The notes under the pieces: model-generated
Seen by the model: the letters and a program-made list of their open reading frames with translations, nothing else
What the model was told of the DNA's origin: nothing
Database searches by the model: none
Shown here: one piece after another, positions 63,116-64,000 of the stretch
Layout of the letters: every line of letters begins with the position of its first letter
How positions within the stretch are numbered: position 1 is the first letter of the stretch
Made by a program: the position numbers and the translations under genes
Origin: Pyropia yezoensis
Taxonomy: Eukaryota > Rhodophyta > Bangiophyceae > Bangiales > Bangiaceae
Reading direction: 5' to 3'
DNA: 64,000 bases
Assembly: GCA_009829735.1 (NCBI GenBank)
Contig: CM020618.1
Coordinates: 43,352,878-43,416,877, forward strand

Positions 63116-63504
63116 CCCCACCGCCACCACCGCCACCACCAACCCCACTCTCGGCACACACCAACAATGCGCGGCTCACAGCCCCCCCGCCCCCCCCCCA
63201 CCCCACCCCCCCCCCACACACCCACCCTCTACCCCCACCCCCACCCCCACCTCCGCCCCCCGCACCCACGCGGATCCACAGAGGTGAAGTGATCTGATAG
63301 CAAAAACTCCTAGATATACTTACTTCTTAATTCTCCGAGTACTTACAGAACTCATACTGCACTCAGGCAGACCGACCACAGCGACGGGGTCGCGTTATGT
63401 ACGTAACATGATGCCAAGAGATCTCACCGGGCCGCGACTATTTTCATGAGGGTTCGCCAGCATCGCGAACGGTACACACTGAAACAGTCGGACGGAAATG
63501 TGGC
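63116..63504. other. CCA-rich tract, then AT-richer sequence
   Basis: A C/A-rich low-complexity tract runs to about 63270. Composition then drops to roughly even GC. No gene seen. Confidence 0.45.
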
Positions 63505-63819
63505 TTATCTATCAACTAAGAAGTGGTCCTCGCCATCAGTTGAAAAAGTAACCTGAACACTATCATATGATATGGTGGCGTGATTCATCAAAAATCGGAT
63601 CACGTCATCGATCGCACGATTTCGTATGTGGGAATGGCACTCGTGAACAAAGTTTGTGTTCTTGTCTATCACGATCTCATTGGTTACCGACATGCCCCGA
63701 CAGCGGTCGAGGTCACTCGCACCCGTCTTGTTATGTACATAACGGGGCGCTGCGCGGCACTCGCAGGAAATATATTTCAAAGTACACGCACAACTGATAA
63801 AGTAGACGGTGTTGGTCAC
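63505..63819 (-). other. Short open frame with Cys/His pattern, possible FLYWCH-like fragment
   Basis: 104 codons without an ATG at the 5' end, so at best an exon or fragment. It contains VYFISCACTLKYISCECRAA, then CRGMSVTNEIVIDKNTNFVH and HECHSHIRNR. The aromatic-Cys...Cys...His-x-x-His layout loosely recalls the FLYWCH zinc finger found in MULE transposases and some viral proteins. Composition is much less GC-rich than the rest of the window. The assignment is weak. Confidence 0.25.
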
Positions 63820-64000
63820 TTAAATGTTGACAATTCTTCTCAAATACTGTGCAATGGGTTTGCCAAGGTGGTGTATCGCGGTTTCACTAGACGGCTTCCT
63901 TTGCCCTTGCCATGGCGGGGTGGCTGCGCCGCACGCCAGTCGGGCGTACGGGTGCCGTTGTCGACCGGCGTTGGGCGTACGTACCGGTGCTGTTGTCGAC
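63820..64000. other. Right-edge sequence with a short direct repeat
   Basis: GGGCGTACG...GTTGTCGAC occurs twice at about 63951-63975 and 63971-64000. Nothing else identified. Confidence 0.4.

Overview
This window looks like nuclear DNA of a very GC-rich, gene-sparse photosynthetic eukaryote, most likely a bangiophyte red alga of the Porphyra/Pyropia type. That is an inference. The evidence is the high GC content with long G and C homopolymer runs, genes with no intron or one short GT-AG intron, two probably plastid-targeted proteins (a RETICULATA-like protein and an ANTR/PHT4-type anion transporter), mitochondrial alternative oxidase, and Ty1/copia elements. The eukaryotic housekeeping genes (UTP15, methionine aminopeptidase, LIN54/TSO1-type CXC protein) rule out a prokaryote.

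Layout. 1-1929 (-): UTP15, cut by the left edge. 2695-4482 (+): unknown membrane protein. 5287-16305 (+): an 11.0-kb Ty1/copia retrotransposon with two nearly identical LTRs and a perfect 5-bp target duplication (GCCAC). A complete pogo/Tigger-type DNA transposon (6654-10087, TA duplication) sits in its leader. 16489-18100 (-): broken F-box/LRR-like gene. 18.1-23.5 kb: GC-rich, weakly coding DNA. 23515-31922: the best gene cluster, with RETICULATA-like (+), ureidoglycine aminohydrolase (-), ANTR-type transporter (-), a small conserved membrane protein (+) and methionine aminopeptidase (-). 32480-33230: 150-bp minisatellite. 33856-36239 (+) and 36269-37710 (-): an unknown two-exon protein converging on a Pif1-like helicase. 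40490-41290: 96-bp minisatellite next to a KDZ-type transposase (41360-45520, -). 46129-46889: MITE-like inverted-repeat element. 47503-49254 (+): alternative oxidase. 53384-55457 (+): CXC protein. 56012-63115: a region bounded by two direct repeat copies, holding an unknown repetitive coding region, a decayed copia pol fragment and a GATA zinc finger that reads into it. 63.1-64 kb: AT-richer tail.

The housekeeping genes do unrelated jobs (ribosome biogenesis, purine-nitrogen recovery, plastid transport, protein N-terminal processing, respiratory bypass). There is no operon-like organisation. The rest is shaped by mobile DNA: at least two copia copies, one pogo, one KDZ, one MITE-like element, several minisatellites and long homopolymers. 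All family assignments rest on motifs read by eye; no database search was run.
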